A DNA stretch of 64,000 nucleotides from DYIU01 sp038326775 (GCA_038326775.1 JBBQKJ010000007.1:23015-87014), one strand, 5' to 3'. Counted from the stretch's first letter, positions 33,951 through 43,739 are shown. Notes: a model not told the origin generated them from the letters alone. Numbers and translations are program-made.

Positions 33951-35282
33951 TCAGAAAGGAAAGAGCTTTTTCATCATCCCCATCTGGGAGCCCTTGCCGG
34001 AAAAAGCTTTCAGCATCTTCTGCATCTGGCCGAACTGTTTGACCAGCTGATTCACGTCCTGGGTGCTGGTACCGCTGCCCGCGGCGATGCGCCTCCTGCG
34101 GCCGGCGTTGAGCACCTGCGGGTTCTTTCTCTCCTCGGCGGTCATGGACCGGATTATGGCCTCTATCTTCTTGATGCGGCGGTCATCGACCTCGAGCCCG
34201 GACTGCCGCGCCATTCCGCCCATGCCCGGCACCATCTCCAGGACCTTGGACAGGCCGCCCATCTGGCGCAGCTGCTGCATCTGCTCCAGGAAGTCCTCGA
34301 AGTCGAACTTGTGTTTGCGCAGCTTCTCCTCGAGCTTGCGGGCGCGCTCCTCGGTCATGGACTCCTCGGCCTTCTCCACCAGGGTCACGACGTCGCCCAT
34401 GCCCAGGATGCGAGAGGCCACCCGGTCGGGGTGGAACGGCTCGAGGTCGTCCACCTTCTCACCTGTGGAGGCGAGCTTTATCGGCCTGCCGGTTACGGAC
34501 TTCATGGACAGCGCCGCGCCTCCGCGGGCGTCGCCGTCCATCTTGGTGATGATGACACCGTCGAAGTCGAGCTGCTCCAGAAACGACTGAGCCACGTTGA
34601 CCGCATCCTGACCGGTCATGGCATCCACCACCAGGAGTGTCTCGCTGGGGTGCACCGAGCCCTTGATGTCGACCAGCTCCTGCATCATCTCCTTGTCGAT
34701 GTGCAGGCGGCCGGCGGTGTCCAGGATGACCAGGTCGTTTCCCTTGCGGGTCGCCTCCCTGACCGCCTCCTCGGCTATCTCCAGCGCGCTCTTGTGCTTG
34801 AAGTGGACGACGGGGACGTCTATCTGGGAGCCCAGCGTCTGGAGCTGCTCGACGGCCGCCGGGCGGTAGACGTCGGCCGCGACAAGAATGGGGTCTCGCC
34901 CCTGGTGCCTGAGCATGACCGCGAGCTTGGCGGCGGCGGTGGTCTTACCGCTGCCCTGCAAGCCCACCAGCATGATGATAGAGGGCGGATGGCTAGCGAA
35001 CTTGAGCGGGTCGGTCTTTCCGCCAAGGACGTCGGTCATCTCGTCGTAGACTATCTTCACCACCTGCTGGGCGGGGGTGACGCTCTTGACGACTTCCTCG
35101 CCGATGGCGCGCTCCCTGACGCGCGCGACAAACTCCTTGACGACCTTGAAGTTGACGTCGGACTCCAGCAGGACCAGTCGTATCTCCCGCATGGCCTCGT
35201 CGACGTCTTTCTCGTTCAGCTTGCCGCGTCCACGCAGCTTCGCGAACACGTCCTGGAGCCGGTCACCCAGGCTATCGAACAT
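33951..35282 (-). CDS. ffh: Signal recognition particle protein
   Basis: The 443-residue SRP GTPase has an N domain, the G domain ('GLQGSGKTTAAAKLA', 'ADVYRPAAVEQL', 'DTAGRL', 'TKMDGDARGG') and a Met-rich M domain ('EQMQQLRQMGGL', 'VPGMGGM') that binds 4.5S RNA and signal peptides. It works with FtsY (39154-40320). ATG 35282 follows GGAGTTGCG. Confidence 0.98.
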   Translation of the reverse strand: MFDSLGDRLQDVFAKLRGRGKLNEKDVDEAMREIRLVLLESDVNFKVVKEFVARVRERAIGEEVVKSVTPAQQVVKIVYDEMTDVLGGKTDPLKFASHPPSIIMLVGLQGSGKTTAAAKLAVMLRHQGRDPILVAADVYRPAAVEQLQTLGSQIDVPVVHFKHKSALEIAEEAVREATRKGNDLVILDTAGRLHIDKEMMQELVDIKGSVHPSETLLVVDAMTGQDAVNVAQSFLEQLDFDGVIITKMDGDARGGAALSMKSVTGRPIKLASTGEKVDDLEPFHPDRVASRILGMGDVVTLVEKAEESMTEERARKLEEKLRKHKFDFEDFLEQMQQLRQMGGLSKVLEMVPGMGGMARQSGLEVDDRRIKKIEAIIRSMTAEERKNPQVLNAGRRRRIAAGSGTSTQDVNQLVKQFGQMQKMLKAFSGKGSQMGMMKKLFPF

Positions 35283-35344
35283 CGCAACTCCTGTTTACTC
35301 GCCGACAGGTAAGGGATTGTACCATGCCGGATTACACATAAAGA

Positions 35345-35372
35345 ATGGTAGGCCTCGGCCGGTTGGTGTCAA
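35345..35372 (-). promoter_or_regulatory. Candidate promoter of the ffh operon
   Basis: A perfect TTGACA (35367-35372) is followed at 16 bases by TACCAT (35345-35350) on the minus strand, about 62 bases before ffh. A second possible -10, TACAAT, lies closer to the gene. The -35 is strong and the -10 weak. Confidence 0.45.
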
Positions 35373-35385
35373 GCGCGTGATCCGT

Positions 35386-36042
35386 CTATCTCGTGCCGCG
35401 GGCGAAGGCGAACCAGCTGTTCGGGGAGGGGCCGCTCTCGACTCCCGAGAATCCGGCCTCGCGCATGGGTGCCAGCGAGTCGGTGATGTCACTGCCTGCC
35501 ATGTGGTCGCCCAGGAAGAGGCGGGCGAGGAGATTCGCGACCGGCGCGTCCGGTGGCTGCAGGTCGACCGCCACGAATCGGCCGCCCGGCTTGAGTACCC
35601 GGTAGACTTCCGCCAGGCCGGCGCGTTTCACATCGGACGGAAGGTGGTGCATGACCAGCGTGTTCATCACCAGGTCGAAGCCGCCGTCCGCGAAAGGCAG
35701 ATCTTCGATGAGGCCGACCTGGAAATGAGCGTTCGAGCGTGCGCGCACCGCTTTGCGTCGCGCGACCTCTATCATCTCCGGGGCCGCGTCCACTCCTTGC
35801 GCCCGGCCGTTGGGGCCTACGTGGGCGCCGGCGGCCAGTGTCAACCTGCCAGTCCCGCAGCCGACGTCCAGCACGCTCTCCCCGGGTTTCGCTTCGGCTA
35901 TTTCGAGCGCCATCCGCCAGAGCCGCATGTCGAGCCCGAAAAGCATCGCGCAACCGAGGTCGTACATACGCGCCTTGCGCATGGGGCGCCCGTCGGTCGA
36001 GGGATCGCCTTCGGAGGAGATGTGCCGGTGATGTGACCTCAT
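35386..36042 (-). CDS. Class I SAM-dependent methyltransferase
   Basis: The 218-residue protein has motif I 'VLDVGCGTGRLTLAAGAHVG', motif II 'QGVDAAPEMIEVARRKA' and 'FDLVMNTLVMHHL', a typical UbiE-like core. The substrate is unknown. The start is uncertain: ATG at 36069, 36042 or further in (MRKARMYDL) are all in frame and none has a well-spaced Shine-Dalgarno. Confidence 0.85.
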   Translation of the reverse strand: MRSHHRHISSEGDPSTDGRPMRKARMYDLGCAMLFGLDMRLWRMALEIAEAKPGESVLDVGCGTGRLTLAAGAHVGPNGRAQGVDAAPEMIEVARRKAVRARSNAHFQVGLIEDLPFADGGFDLVMNTLVMHHLPSDVKRAGLAEVYRVLKPGGRFVAVDLQPPDAPVANLLARLFLGDHMAGSDITDSLAPMREAGFSGVESGPSPNSWFAFARGTR

Positions 36043-36093
36043 GACACGCGCACGTCCCCCTGAGGCCACGCGCGGTACCCGCGCCCGAACACG

Positions 36094-36121
36094 GAGACCC
36101 GGCCGCTTGGGGCCGGGTCTC
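36094..36121 (-). terminator. Terminator-like hairpin
   Basis: GAGACCCGGCC (36094-36104) pairs perfectly with GGCCGGGTCTC (36111-36121) around a six-base loop. It lies 27 bases after the DUF5679 stop and before the methyltransferase gene. No T-run follows on either strand, so efficiency is unclear. Confidence 0.55.
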
Positions 36122-36148
36122 TTAGAGATAAGCGCAAAGCGGGATACC

Positions 36149-36295
36149 TTATGCTTTCCCCGTGATCTTGAATATCTTGGTCCCGCACTTGGGGCAGGTG
36201 CCCTTCATGGCCTTCATCTTGTTCTTCATGATGACTTCCTCGGGCTCTTTCATCTCGCGCTTCTCCTTGCACTTCACGCAATAACCTTCCGTCAT
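36149..36295 (-). CDS. DUF5679 small zinc-ribbon protein
   Basis: The 48-residue protein has CVKC and CPKC knuckles separated by 'MKNKMKAMKGT', the DUF5679 pattern of mini zinc ribbons. Function is unknown. ATG 36295 follows AGGAGGAGAG, which is decisive against a longer in-frame start. Confidence 0.85.
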   Translation of the reverse strand: MTEGYCVKCKEKREMKEPEEVIMKNKMKAMKGTCPKCGTKIFKITGKA

Positions 36296-36504
36296 GCCTC
36301 TCCTCCTTTTCCCTGGCCCCGCTGGACCAAATGCTGAATTCCTCGCTTTTACTCTCAGATTTGACCGTTCCGGCTGATTTACCTTAACAGGTTTCGCCGG
36401 AGCCCGCCCTCTGACCTCCCTGCCCAACTCGGAGGAAATGCTTCTTTCGTCTCGAAGGGGGACGCGGTATATACTTCACACAGCGCTATCCGGGAGGAGC
36501 AGAC

Positions 36505-37155
36505 ATGCCTGAGGATTTTGATGACGTGCGACACGGCTACTACGAATCCCGCTGCGAGGCGGCGGTCAAAGCGCTGGGGAAGCGCTGGTTCGAAGCCAGG
36601 TGGTTCGATAACCAGGAGAGGGCGGCCGAGGCGGTCCTCGAGCTCATCCCACGAGGCTCGAAGGTCGGAGCGGGGGGGTCTGTGACCCTGCGGGAGACCG
36701 GAGTGCTGGAGCTTCTGGAGGAGCGCGGCGACGAGGTCGTGTACCACAGGCCGGAGATGGGATTTGAGGAGAGCCTCGAAGTTCGCAAGGAGGCCATCAC
36801 GTGCCCGTACTTCCTCTGCTCGAGCAACTCCATAACCATGGAGGGAGAGCTTATCAATACAGACGGCATGGGAAACAGGGTCGCGGGAATGATTTTCGGG
36901 CCTCAGACGGTGATAGTGCTCGCCGGCGCCAACAAGCTGGTCGAAAACCGCCAGGAGGCGTTCTCTCGCATAAGGAACGTCGCCGCGCCCGCCAATGCCC
37001 GCAGGCTGGGCATGGACCTGCCCTGCGTGACGAAGGGGCGCTGCGTGGACTGCGGCGAGCCCATGAACATATGCAGGGTGACCACTATCATCAGCCGCAA
37101 GCCGATACTGACCGACCTCAAGGTCTACCTGGTCGCCGAGCCCCTCGGCCTGTGA
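36505..37155 (+). CDS. LUD-domain (LutC/YkgG-like) protein
   Basis: The 216-residue product has the LUD/DUF162 pattern: 'GSKVGAGGSVTLRETG', 'LCSSNSITMEGELINTDGMG' and 'VIVLAGANKLVENRQEA'. A cysteine cluster near the C terminus (CVDCGEPMNIC) may bind metal. LUD proteins in lactate utilisation act in LutABC complexes; here no LutA or LutB is nearby, so the role is open. ATG 36505 follows GGGAGGAG. This is one of the few plus-strand genes. Confidence 0.88.
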   Translation: MPEDFDDVRHGYYESRCEAAVKALGKRWFEARWFDNQERAAEAVLELIPRGSKVGAGGSVTLRETGVLELLEERGDEVVYHRPEMGFEESLEVRKEAITCPYFLCSSNSITMEGELINTDGMGNRVAGMIFGPQTVIVLAGANKLVENRQEAFSRIRNVAAPANARRLGMDLPCVTKGRCVDCGEPMNICRVTTIISRKPILTDLKVYLVAEPLGL

Positions 37156-37181
37156 CATGACACGGGGAGCAGGCCGGCCCC

Positions 37182-37973
37182 TCAGTCTTCGGCTGCAGCC
37201 TGGTGGAGGTAAGCCTTGATGACGCAGTGCTCCTCGAAGCCAAGCCTGCGGTACACCGGAAGGCCCATTTCCGTCGCGTGGAGGATACCCAGACGGCAGC
37301 CGCCCGCCCTCGCGTCCAGCTGTGGGGCCAGGCTCACGAGCGCACCCATCCCGGCGCCGCGGCACTCGGGCAACGTCGCGACGTTGTAGAGGCCGACCAC
37401 CTCGCCGTCCGAGAAGGTTGAAGAGCAAGCGGTGGGCGTATCGTCCTGGTAGCCGACAAAGTGCCTGAAAGGGCAGGTCGCCCCGAGCCCCGCGAGCCGA
37501 ATGGCGCCGGTGAAAAATTCGGTGACGAAGTCGGGTATCTCGTAACCCCGTTGAAACACCCCGGCCCAGTCCGCGAGGCCATCTTCGCTGTCGACCGAGG
37601 CGATTCGCGCCCCTGGCGGCGCCTCCGCATCCCCCAGCGCCGAAAGCTCTACTGCCATCCCGGGGGCCTCCTGGGCCAGCACCAGCCCGTGCTTCTCGAG
37701 AGCGCCCCCCAGGCCGGCAGGGAGCGTGGAAGGGCCGACCCACCAGAGCATCGGAAGGCTTCTGGACCTGAAGTGCTCGAGAGCGCCCTCTATCCTGTCG
37801 TGGATGCCGCCCTCGCCGAACCTCGCGTTGAAAACGCCGTTGCAAAGCGCGTAATCCACGCCGCTCGAGAAGCGCATCATGTCCCGTCCGTCGTAGAGAT
37901 CCACGCCCGGAATGCTGACAAGATGCCTCCACGCCTCTACCAGGTTCTTTTCTATCGCCTCAACATAGTCCAT
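37182..37973 (-). CDS. GNAT family acetyltransferase
   Basis: The 263-residue product has a divergent N-terminal half and a C-terminal GNAT fold with the acetyl-CoA loop 'VATLPECRGAGMGALVSLAP' (RGxGxG/A form) and 'GLPVYRRLGFEEHCVIKAYL'. The substrate is unknown. Confidence 0.82.
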   Translation of the reverse strand: MDYVEAIEKNLVEAWRHLVSIPGVDLYDGRDMMRFSSGVDYALCNGVFNARFGEGGIHDRIEGALEHFRSRSLPMLWWVGPSTLPAGLGGALEKHGLVLAQEAPGMAVELSALGDAEAPPGARIASVDSEDGLADWAGVFQRGYEIPDFVTEFFTGAIRLAGLGATCPFRHFVGYQDDTPTACSSTFSDGEVVGLYNVATLPECRGAGMGALVSLAPQLDARAGGCRLGILHATEMGLPVYRRLGFEEHCVIKAYLHQAAAED

Positions 37974-38028
37974 CGTGGGCCTTCATCACTCCTGCTCCCG
38001 GTCCGGGGCCTGCGCGGCGTTCTGTTGA

Positions 38029-39045
38029 TCAGGGGGGACGGCGGTACCAGTCCACCAGCTTCGCGACGGGTGGATAGATATATCGAGCGGCGCCGAGGCT
38101 CCTGGCGACCTTCTCGGACTTCTCAGGGACCTTCGACTTCGCCGAGCGCAGCGCGATGAACCACGCGCGCGGGTTCCTGCGTGAAAGCAGCCCTTCCAGG
38201 CTGTAGACGCTGACGTCGCGCACGCCGGCGGCCAGCGCCGCCTGCACCCCCACCAGCAGCTCCTCCGGCCTCCTGAACGTCGGTTCGTCCTCGAGCACAC
38301 CAGCGCCTGTCAGCCCCAGCGACACACCCGCCCCGCCGGCATATTTCTCCGTCAGCTTCAGGCAGGAATCGTAGACAAGCCAGTTGGCGTCGCGTGAGTT
38401 CATAGCACCCCCGGCCATTCCCTCGATCATGGTGACGTAGAGCATGGGGCTGATGACATCCCAGGCGATCCCGGCCACCGGCGTCTCGCTCATGTCCTGT
38501 ATCAGCTCGTGCTCCCCCTCCAGTTCGAGCCCCACCCACGGCATGACCGCGGCGACGGTCCTTATCCCCCGGTCCTGTATCCAGTGGTTGAGCTCGTCCA
38601 GGCCCGCCTTGGCCTTGAAGTAGCGCTCTCGGTCGAGGTTGTCACGCATGGCGTCGTAGACTCCCTTGAGTTTCGAGAGCCTGGTGGAGGCGCCGCTGAC
38701 CTCGTGCATCTGCTGTACGGGAGGCTCGAGGTCGAGGGCCAGCATGTCCGGCACTACCTCGTTCTTCAGGGACCACTCGACCATGTGCCTGACCATAGCC
38801 GAGTACTCCGTGATGTTGCCCTCCCCGGGAAAGTACCCCTGTTCCTGCTCCATCAGGGGCCAGAAGGTCAGCTCGATGCCCGCCTGTCTCAGCTTGCGAA
38901 AAGCGTTGGCGTTCTTCTTTGTCAGCGAGACCGGGTACATCGCCGCCGCGACACCCGCCTCGAACTCGCTCAAGAGCTCTATGGCGTTCTTAGCGATGTC
39001 CGGCGGAGTGATGAATTCCGCCCAGAACCTCAGGTGATATTTCAT
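38029..39045 (-). CDS. Uncharacterised TIM-barrel-like protein
   Basis: The 338-residue protein (from ATG 39045) matches no family I can name. Alternating beta/alpha segments end in acidic or aromatic residues: 'DMLALDLEPP', 'IAWDVISPMLYVTMIEG', 'GVSLGLTGAGVLEDEP' and 'VRDVSVYSLEGLLSRR'. This pattern, including DxxSPMLY, resembles barrels of putative glycoside hydrolases (DUF4015/GH18-like). There is no signal peptide or membrane segment. The start is uncertain; the frame is open from 39084, with no good Shine-Dalgarno at either ATG. It is flanked by ftsY and the GNAT gene. Confidence 0.65.
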   Translation of the reverse strand: MKYHLRFWAEFITPPDIAKNAIELLSEFEAGVAAAMYPVSLTKKNANAFRKLRQAGIELTFWPLMEQEQGYFPGEGNITEYSAMVRHMVEWSLKNEVVPDMLALDLEPPVQQMHEVSGASTRLSKLKGVYDAMRDNLDRERYFKAKAGLDELNHWIQDRGIRTVAAVMPWVGLELEGEHELIQDMSETPVAGIAWDVISPMLYVTMIEGMAGGAMNSRDANWLVYDSCLKLTEKYAGGAGVSLGLTGAGVLEDEPTFRRPEELLVGVQAALAAGVRDVSVYSLEGLLSRRNPRAWFIALRSAKSKVPEKSEKVARSLGAARYIYPPVAKLVDWYRRPP

Positions 39046-39153
39046 AAGAGCATTATCGAGCCAATCGGTCTCAGCAGGCAACATCCGCGCACGCGGCCGT
39101 CCGTAGACCAGGTCAGACGGAAGATTGCTGAAAAAGCCAGCGCGGGTTCAAGT

Positions 39154-40320
39154 TCAGAAGAGCGCGCGGGCGTACTCAGCCGGGTCGAAGGGGCGAAGGT
39201 CGGCCATCCCTTCACCGACCCCGATGTGAGAGACCGGGATACCGATCTCCCTTCCAATAGCCATTACCACGCCGCCCCTGGCGCTCCCGTCCATCTTGGT
39301 CAGAGCGATGGAGCCTATATCAAGAGCCTCTCCGAAGATCCGGGCCTGGGCCACCCCGTTCTGCCCGGTCGTCGCATCGATGACCAGGATGGCCTGCGGG
39401 GCGCTCTCGAGCTGGCGCTCTGCGACCCTCCACATCTTGCCCAGCTCCTCCATGAGGTTTTTCTTGGTGTGAAGCCGGCCGGCCGTGTCCACCACCACCA
39501 CGTCGATGCCCCTGGCCTGCGCGGACTCGATAGCGTCGAACACCACCGCCGCCGGGTCTCCACCCGGCTTGTGGCGCACCACGGGCGCGCCGACCCTGTT
39601 CGCCCACATCTCCATCTGCTCTATGCCTGCGGCCCTGAAGGTGTCGGCCGCGGCGAAAAGGACCTTACTTCCCTCCTGCTTGAGCTGGAAGCCTATCTTG
39701 GCGCAGGTGGTGGTCTTGCCCACCCCGTTTACCCCTACCACGAACAGCACCCGGGGCTTCTCCTCCGGCGGCGAGGGAGAGCTGCCGAACGATTCCAGCA
39801 TCTCCACGACCTGGCTTCGGAACGCCTGCTTGAGGCCTTCCATGTCACGTATGCCCTCTTTGAGGATACTTTTGCGGGCGCGCTCCACAAGCTCGGTGGC
39901 GCAGGTAACGCCCGTGTCGGCGGCTATGAGCGCCTCCTCGGCTTCGCTCCAGAATTCCGGGTCGATAGCCCTGCGAGTCGCCGCACGGGTGAACGGCCGG
40001 GAGAGCACCCTTCGGGAGCGGAAGAGGCCGCGCCTGTAGCGCTTGCCCTCGTCCTCCTCTCCCTCGTCTTCGGCCTCCTCCTCCTCCTCGGCGGCGGCGG
40101 CCTCCAACTCGATGACCTCGTCCCCCGGCGCCAGGGGCTCTGCCTCAAGCGCCGCCTGTCCGGGGCGGCCCGGCTCAAGCGGGGGCTCATCGTGAGGCTC
40201 GAGCTCCTCGATTTGCGGGCCCGAGATACCCGGCTCAAGCAGGGGTTTCTTCGTGGATTCGCCGCGCGCCTTTTTCTTTCGCTCCTTGCGGGGGCGTTTC
40301 TTTCCCGGGTTGGCCGCCAT
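39154..40320 (-). CDS. ftsY: SRP receptor FtsY
   Basis: The 388-residue product has a basic N terminus and an acidic Glu-rich segment (about 75-92). The NG GTPase domain follows: 'VVGVNGVGKTTTCAKIG', 'AADTFRAAGIEQM', 'DTAGRLHTKKNL' and 'LTKMDGSARGG'. It docks SRP-ribosome complexes at the membrane. ATG 40320 overlaps the smc stop by one base, the classical rnc-smc-ftsY arrangement. Confidence 0.97.
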   Translation of the reverse strand: MAANPGKKRPRKERKKKARGESTKKPLLEPGISGPQIEELEPHDEPPLEPGRPGQAALEAEPLAPGDEVIELEAAAAEEEEEAEDEGEEDEGKRYRRGLFRSRRVLSRPFTRAATRRAIDPEFWSEAEEALIAADTGVTCATELVERARKSILKEGIRDMEGLKQAFRSQVVEMLESFGSSPSPPEEKPRVLFVVGVNGVGKTTTCAKIGFQLKQEGSKVLFAAADTFRAAGIEQMEMWANRVGAPVVRHKPGGDPAAVVFDAIESAQARGIDVVVVDTAGRLHTKKNLMEELGKMWRVAERQLESAPQAILVIDATTGQNGVAQARIFGEALDIGSIALTKMDGSARGGVVMAIGREIGIPVSHIGVGEGMADLRPFDPAEYARALF

Positions 40321-43300
40321 CAGCTCGCGACCTTCTGAGAAACCACCCTGGAAACTCCGTCCTCCTGCATGGTCACCCCGTACAGGATGTCGGCGATCTC
40401 CATCGACCTCTTCTGGTGGGTGATAAGGATCAGTTGAGACTCGTCCTTGAACTGTTTGACCAGGTCCAGGAAGCGGTGGAGGTTGACGTCGTCGAGCGCG
40501 GCCTCGACCTCGTCCAGGAAATAGAACGGGCTCGGCCGCACCTTGAACAGGGCAAAGAAGAAAGCAAGCGCGGTGAGGGAGGTTTCGCCGCCGGAGAGCA
40601 GGGAGATGCGGCGAAGCTTTTTCCCCTCGGGCTGTGCCAGTATCTCGACCCCGGATGCCAGCGGGTCGTCGGGGTCGGTCAGCCGAAGCTCCGCGTTCCC
40701 GTTTGGGAACAGCGTGCGAAAGATGTCCTGGAAGTGAGCGTTGATGGTGTCGAGGGTCTCCTTGAAAGTGACCTCGATCTCCTGGTCGACCTGTCGCACG
40801 ACCCGGCGCAGTTGTGTTTTCGACTTCTCGATGTCATCTGTCTGCGTCTTCAGGAACTCGAAGCGCTGCTCGAGGGCCTCCCTCTCGGTGATGGCCTCGG
40901 GGTTGACAGGCCCGATGTGCTCGAGCTCGGCGGCGAGATTGCGAACCTTCTCTTCGAGCCCTGGCCCGGGCTCCTCTTCCGGGTACTGCTTGAGCGCGAA
41001 ATCCAGCGGGACCTTATGCCCATCCACTATGCGCTCCACCAGCTGTTCGACCCTTATCTTGAGTTCCGCTCGAGAGAGATCTTCCCCGTGGACCAGGTCG
41101 CGAACCTCCTCGTGGCCGTCCTGCAGCTTGCCCACCTCTTCACGCATCGCGCGAAGCGTCCTGGCTTCCTCCTCGGCCTTCAGCGCTCCTTCCTCGATAT
41201 CGACGCGCACCCTCTCCCGCGTGCGGCTCACCTGTTCGACCAGCCGGCTGTGGAAACCCGCCAGCCGCTCGGTGATCTGCACCCGGAGCTCGGCGGGAAG
41301 CTCGAGCAGCATGTCTTCCGCCCGCTCGAGCGCGCCGCGGAGCCGGCCCGCCTTCGCGACGCCGGCCTCGAGCTCCCTCTCCAGCGAGGCCAGCCCGGCC
41401 CCGGCTGAAGCCACCGCGCCCGAGGCGTCCGCGCGAGCCAGCTCGGTTTTACGCAAAAGCTCTACGATGTCGGCCTCACGCTGTCGAAGGTCCCGGAGCC
41501 TTTCCTCAAGCCCGTCGGGGTCCATCTCCGGATCCGGAACACCCTCTTGCCTGTCCGCCAGGTTCGCTATCTCTTGCCTGACCTCCTCGATCCGCGCCAG
41601 GCACCAGGCAAGCGACCCCGAGCGGCGAGCGGCCTCCGCGGTCGCCTCACCGAGCTTACCCCTGGCATCCCGGAGCTCCCGGGCCGTGTCGGCTGCTTCC
41701 TTCCCGACGGCTTTCAGCCCCAGCTCCAGCTCCTGGGAGCGCGCGTTGCAATCCGAAAGCGCCTCCTCCATCTTTTCCCTGCGGCTGAGGGTCAGCTCGA
41801 GGTGCACGCGGTTGACCGCCGGGCTGCCGCCCTTCACCAGCGCACCTCCCGAGATGACATCGCCCTCGGGAGTCAGGAAGACCAGGTGCCGGTGAAGCTC
41901 CGCCAGCCTGAACGCCTCGTCGAGGTCGGGCGCGATAAAAACCCCGTCCAGCAGTGCGTCAAGCGCGTTGTCGAACCACTCCTGCGCCTCGACGACGTCT
42001 CTGGCCCTCAAGCAGCCCCCGGGCACCGGCGCGCTTTCGCCGACGCCTGGTAGCGCGTCCGCGGCCGAATGGCGGAAGAACAGCGACTGGCCGAGGCCGT
42101 GCCGCTTCAGGTGCCTGATGGCCTGCTTGATTGTTTCGCCGTCCCGGGCGATAAGCCCGAAAGCCCAGGGCCCGAGGAAGCTCATGACCGCGCTCTCGTA
42201 CTCGGGCCGTATTTTCATGCTCTCAGCCAGCGTGCCACCCAGGCCGCCGCCGGTCGGGTCGCCCGCCTTGAGGGAGGCCGCAGTGTTGAGTACGCTCCAG
42301 GACCCGGTCTCGAGCCGACAGAGCAGGTCCAGCGTCGCGAGCAATCCGGCCTGCTCCCCCTCGAGACCCCGGAGGGCTTCTCGCGTCCCGGCTCGCTTCT
42401 CCTCGGCCAGGACAAGCGTTTCCTCGAGCACTCCGACTTCCTCGAGCCGCGCCCGCGCTGACTCCTCGAGACCCGCCGTCTCACCCTCCAAACCTATTCT
42501 CTGTCTCTGAAGCGCTTCAAACTCTTCTTTCTTGTCGGCGAGCATCCGGGGTCCGACAGCGCCGAACTCGCCTTCCGCCGACCTCAGTACCTCGAGGCGC
42601 GCCTCCAGTGCGGCCCCCTGGCGGGAGCTGTCGTTGAGCTGGTGGTTGAGCTCCCGGATGCGCTCGGAAAGCCGGGCCTCCTGGCTTCGAAGCCTGTCCG
42701 AATCCGCCTGGAGCTCCACCTTTCGCCCCTCCATCTCCCTGTTGGCGGCTTCCAGGAGCTTCAGCTCCGCTGGGTCAGGCGCTGGTCGCACGCCTTCCTG
42801 GCGCCTGCTCCGCTCATCCCATAAGCCCAGCAGCGCCTTGAGCCTTTCGTGAAGCGATACCAAACGGTAAAGACTCTCCCGCAGGCCCGCTTCCCTGGTC
42901 CTCCAACCCGCCTGCCGGTCTTCCAGCTCCGAGGCGGCCTTCGCCTTTCCGACCAGCTCGCGCTCGAGCTCCTCGAGGCGCCTGCCGCGCGCGTCCTGGA
43001 CATCCTGGTGCAGCTGCCACTCCTTCTGCATTGCCCGCAGGTGCGCCACGTCGAGCCTCAGCCGCGCGTCGGCCATCTCTCGCGTGAGGGACTGGTACTG
43101 CTCAAGCCTCCCTGCCTGCCGTTGGAGAGGGCGCAGCTGCCTGCGGACCTCGCGTATAACGTCGTTTGTCCGCACCAGCTCGTCCTCCATGCGGGACAGC
43201 CTGCGCACGGCCTTCTCCCGGCGGCGGCGGTACTTGAGCAGACCGCCCGCCTCCTCGATATAGTCCCGGCGCTCCTCAGGCCTGCAGGAAAGGACCTCGT

Positions 43301-43739
43301 CGAGCTGGCCCTGGCTGATGACCGAGTTGAGGGTGCGGCCCACCCCCGCGTCGGACAGGAGCTCCTGTATGTCAAGCAGGCGGCAGGAGCTGTTGTTCAG
43401 CCGGTACTCGCTGTCACCGCCCCTGACCACGTTGCGCGAGACCGTTATCTCCGCGTAATCGAGGGGGAAGATGTTGTTGGAGTTGTCCAGCGTCAGCACG
43501 ACCTCAGCCAGGTTGACGGGCTTCAGGCTGGCGCTCCCGGCGAAGATGATGTCCTCCATGCGATTGCCGCGAAGCGATGTGGGGCTCTGCTCGCCCAGCA
43601 CCCACATGACGGCGTCGGCGATGTTGCTCTTGCCCGACCCGTTCGGCCCGACGATTATGGTTACGCCCGGCTCGAACTCGAGCATGGTCTTGCGCGCGAA
43701 CGACTTGAAACCCTTGATTGTAAGCGACCTGAGATGCAA
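40320..43739 (-). CDS. smc: Chromosome segregation protein SMC
   Basis: The 1139-residue SMC has Walker A 'VGPNGSGKSNIADAVMWVLG', a first coiled coil, the hinge (about 500-670), a second coiled coil and the C-terminal 'LLSGGETSLTALAFFFALF' signature with 'FLDEVEAALDD'. It condenses and segregates chromosomes with ScpAB. TTG 43739 gives 'LHLRSLTIKGFKSF', the normal family N terminus, and follows GGGGGG; an upstream in-frame start would add 11 atypical residues. Confidence 0.97.
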   Translation of the reverse strand: MHLRSLTIKGFKSFARKTMLEFEPGVTIIVGPNGSGKSNIADAVMWVLGEQSPTSLRGNRMEDIIFAGSASLKPVNLAEVVLTLDNSNNIFPLDYAEITVSRNVVRGGDSEYRLNNSSCRLLDIQELLSDAGVGRTLNSVISQGQLDEVLSCRPEERRDYIEEAGGLLKYRRRREKAVRRLSRMEDELVRTNDVIREVRRQLRPLQRQAGRLEQYQSLTREMADARLRLDVAHLRAMQKEWQLHQDVQDARGRRLEELERELVGKAKAASELEDRQAGWRTREAGLRESLYRLVSLHERLKALLGLWDERSRRQEGVRPAPDPAELKLLEAANREMEGRKVELQADSDRLRSQEARLSERIRELNHQLNDSSRQGAALEARLEVLRSAEGEFGAVGPRMLADKKEEFEALQRQRIGLEGETAGLEESARARLEEVGVLEETLVLAEEKRAGTREALRGLEGEQAGLLATLDLLCRLETGSWSVLNTAASLKAGDPTGGGLGGTLAESMKIRPEYESAVMSFLGPWAFGLIARDGETIKQAIRHLKRHGLGQSLFFRHSAADALPGVGESAPVPGGCLRARDVVEAQEWFDNALDALLDGVFIAPDLDEAFRLAELHRHLVFLTPEGDVISGGALVKGGSPAVNRVHLELTLSRREKMEEALSDCNARSQELELGLKAVGKEAADTARELRDARGKLGEATAEAARRSGSLAWCLARIEEVRQEIANLADRQEGVPDPEMDPDGLEERLRDLRQREADIVELLRKTELARADASGAVASAGAGLASLERELEAGVAKAGRLRGALERAEDMLLELPAELRVQITERLAGFHSRLVEQVSRTRERVRVDIEEGALKAEEEARTLRAMREEVGKLQDGHEEVRDLVHGEDLSRAELKIRVEQLVERIVDGHKVPLDFALKQYPEEEPGPGLEEKVRNLAAELEHIGPVNPEAITEREALEQRFEFLKTQTDDIEKSKTQLRRVVRQVDQEIEVTFKETLDTINAHFQDIFRTLFPNGNAELRLTDPDDPLASGVEILAQPEGKKLRRISLLSGGETSLTALAFFFALFKVRPSPFYFLDEVEAALDDVNLHRFLDLVKQFKDESQLILITHQKRSMEIADILYGVTMQEDGVSRVVSQKVAS

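Noticed and set aside
33918..35312. 464-codon open frame on the plus strand
   Set aside because: It is antisense to ffh; the Leu/His/Gly-rich translation has no domains.
36379..37932. 517-codon open frame on the minus strand
   Set aside because: It is antisense to the LUD gene and out of frame with the GNAT gene; composition is Arg/Gly-rich.
38509..40338. 609-codon open frame on the plus strand
   Set aside because: It lies antisense to ftsY and the barrel-like gene, both strongly supported. The translation is His/Arg/Leu-rich with no family motifs, a common shadow in high-GC DNA.
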